Origin: Pantoea ananatis LMG 2665
Lineage (GTDB): Bacteria; Pseudomonadota; Gammaproteobacteria; Enterobacterales; Enterobacteriaceae
Length of the DNA: 64,000 nt
Assembly (NCBI RefSeq): GCF_000710035.2
Contig: NZ_JMJJ01000005.1
Coordinates: 806,001 to 870,000 of the forward strand
Direction: 5' to 3'
Made by a program: the position numbers and the translations under genes. The notes beneath the pieces were generated by a model. That model made no database searches. It was not told where the DNA came from and saw nothing but the letters and a program-made list of their open reading frames with translations. How positions within the stretch are numbered: the stretch's first letter is position 1; every line of letters starts with the position of its first letter. Positions 63,198 through 64,000 of this stretch are shown here, in pieces.

Positions 63198-64000
63198 CTA
63201 TATTTGTTCTTCCATGCTTTTCACGCTGCCTGGCAGAATGCCGTCAGCACGAAACATCGCTTTAATCCCTCTTACTGCCTGACGAATACGATCGCTGTTT
63301 TCAATCAGCGCAAAGCGGACATGCGTGTCACCGTAATCACCAAATCCCACGCCTGGCGAGACGCAGACTTTCGCCTCCTGCAGCATATGCTTGGCAAATT
63401 CCAGTGAACCGAGATGAGCGTAGTGGTCAGGTATTTTTGCCCACACGTACATAGAGGCTTTTGGAATATCAACCATCCAGCCCGCTTCGTGGAGCCCTTT
63501 TACCAGCACATCGCGACGGCGTTTATATTGCTCGGCAATATCACGCACACATTGCTGATCGCCTTCCAGCGCCGCAATCGCCGCCACCTGCAAGGGCGTA
63601 AAAGTCCCGTAATCGTGATAGCTCTTGATACGTGCCAGCGCAGCGACCAGTTCTTTGTTGCCGACCATAAAGCCAATGCGCCAGCCTGCCATGTTGTAGC
63701 TTTTAGACAGGGTAAAGAATTCGACTGCCACATCGCGTGCACCCGGCACCTGCATGATAGAAGGCGCTTTCCAGCCGTCATAAACGATATCGGCATAAGC
63801 CAGATCGTGGATCACCAGGACGTTATACTGCTTCGCCAGCGCAATCACGCGTTCGAAAAAGTCCAGTTCAACGCATTGAGACGTCGGATTCGAGGGAAAG
63901 CCCAGTACCATCATCTTGGGTTTGGGATAGCTTTCCCGGATGGCACGCTCCAGCTCATTGAAAAAATCAATGCCTTCCACCAGCGGTACAGAACGCACCT
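63198..64000 (-). CDS. alaC: Glutamate-pyruvate aminotransferase AlaC (5' part outside window)
   Basis: AlaC is a PLP-dependent aminotransferase that makes alanine from pyruvate and glutamate. The C-terminal 267 residues of about 410 are in the window, and the frame is open to the edge. The PLP lysine is in FTLSKSYNMAGWRIGFM; NPTSQCVELDFF and HDLAYADIVYDGWKAPS are the preceding conserved segments. It is the E. coli neighbour of ypdK, so the backbone order has resumed here. Confidence 0.95.
   Translation of the reverse strand, partial: VRSVPLVEGIDFFNELERAIRESYPKPKMMVLGFPSNPTSQCVELDFFERVIALAKQYNVLVIHDLAYADIVYDGWKAPSIMQVPGARDVAVEFFTLSKSYNMAGWRIGFMVGNKELVAALARIKSYHDYGTFTPLQVAAIAALEGDQQCVRDIAEQYKRRRDVLVKGLHEAGWMVDIPKASMYVWAKIPDHYAHLGSLEFAKHMLQEAKVCVSPGVGFGDYGDTHVRFALIENSDRIRQAVRGIKAMFRADGILPGSVKSMEEQI

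Noticed and set aside
1..64000. CRISPR arrays, insertion sequences and rRNA genes
   Set aside because: No regularly spaced repeats, transposase motifs or rRNA segments were seen anywhere in the window.

Overview
The window is about 54% GC and follows the Escherichia coli gene order around fabB: flk, fabB, mnmC, yfcL, epmC, yfcA, mepA, aroC, prmB, smrB, then sixA, fadJ, fadI, yfcZ, fadL, mlaA, then yfdC and tRNA-Arg(CCU), and finally ypdK and alaC. Protein similarity is close to the Enterobacterales. However, a complete ccmABCDEFGHI operon sits between mlaA and yfdC, CcmH and CcmI are separate proteins, and tctCBA sits beside flk. I infer an Erwiniaceae-type genome (Pantoea, Erwinia or Mixta-like); the sequence alone does not fix the genus.

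Layout. 1-2746: tricarboxylate transporter tctCBA (tctC cut by the window edge). 2861-5874: flk, a rhodanese-like protein and a divergent MocR-type regulator. 5967-14670: core genes for fatty acid synthesis (fabB with overlapping FabR and FadR operators), tRNA modification (mnmC), the prmB-aroC-mepA-yfcA-epmC-yfcL operon and smrB. 14945-17325: a chemoreceptor behind a sigma-28-like promoter, and sixA. 17527-23982: anaerobic beta-oxidation fadIJ, yfcZ, the long-chain fatty acid porin fadL, and mlaA; both fadI and fadL carry FadR-type operators. 24114-31066: cytochrome c maturation. 31309-32389: yfdC and argW.

From argW to about 62.9 kb the window is mostly accessory. An AT-rich segment after argW holds a DUF4225-like protein and a convergent two-helix membrane protein, which looks like a toxin/immunity pair, and then about 750 bases with no gene. 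Next come a sugar- or glycerophosphodiester-type ABC transporter with a GDPD enzyme and a ROK regulator; a 13-gene pap-like chaperone/usher pilus operon on the minus strand (51370 down to 41265); a small secreted-protein/RES-domain cluster; a YmgB/AriR-like protein; the pyruvate-responsive transporter yhjX; an SMP-30 lactonase; a lipoprotein; a membrane protein; and an IclR/universal-stress/EmrAB-like efflux module. Backbone synteny resumes at ypdK and alaC.

The most interesting system is the pilus operon. Its upstream region contains two GATC sites 101 bp apart. They lie in identical 11-bp CGATCTTTAAT boxes in opposite orientation, and the proximal one is about 64 bp upstream of a predicted transcription start. 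This is the architecture of the Dam/Lrp phase-variation switch of the pap family. The operon itself encodes a PapI/FaeA-like regulator and a LuxR-type regulator in its middle, followed by a second PapD-like chaperone and a second set of subunits ending in a two-domain adhesin. The usual position of papI, divergent from the pilin gene, is empty.
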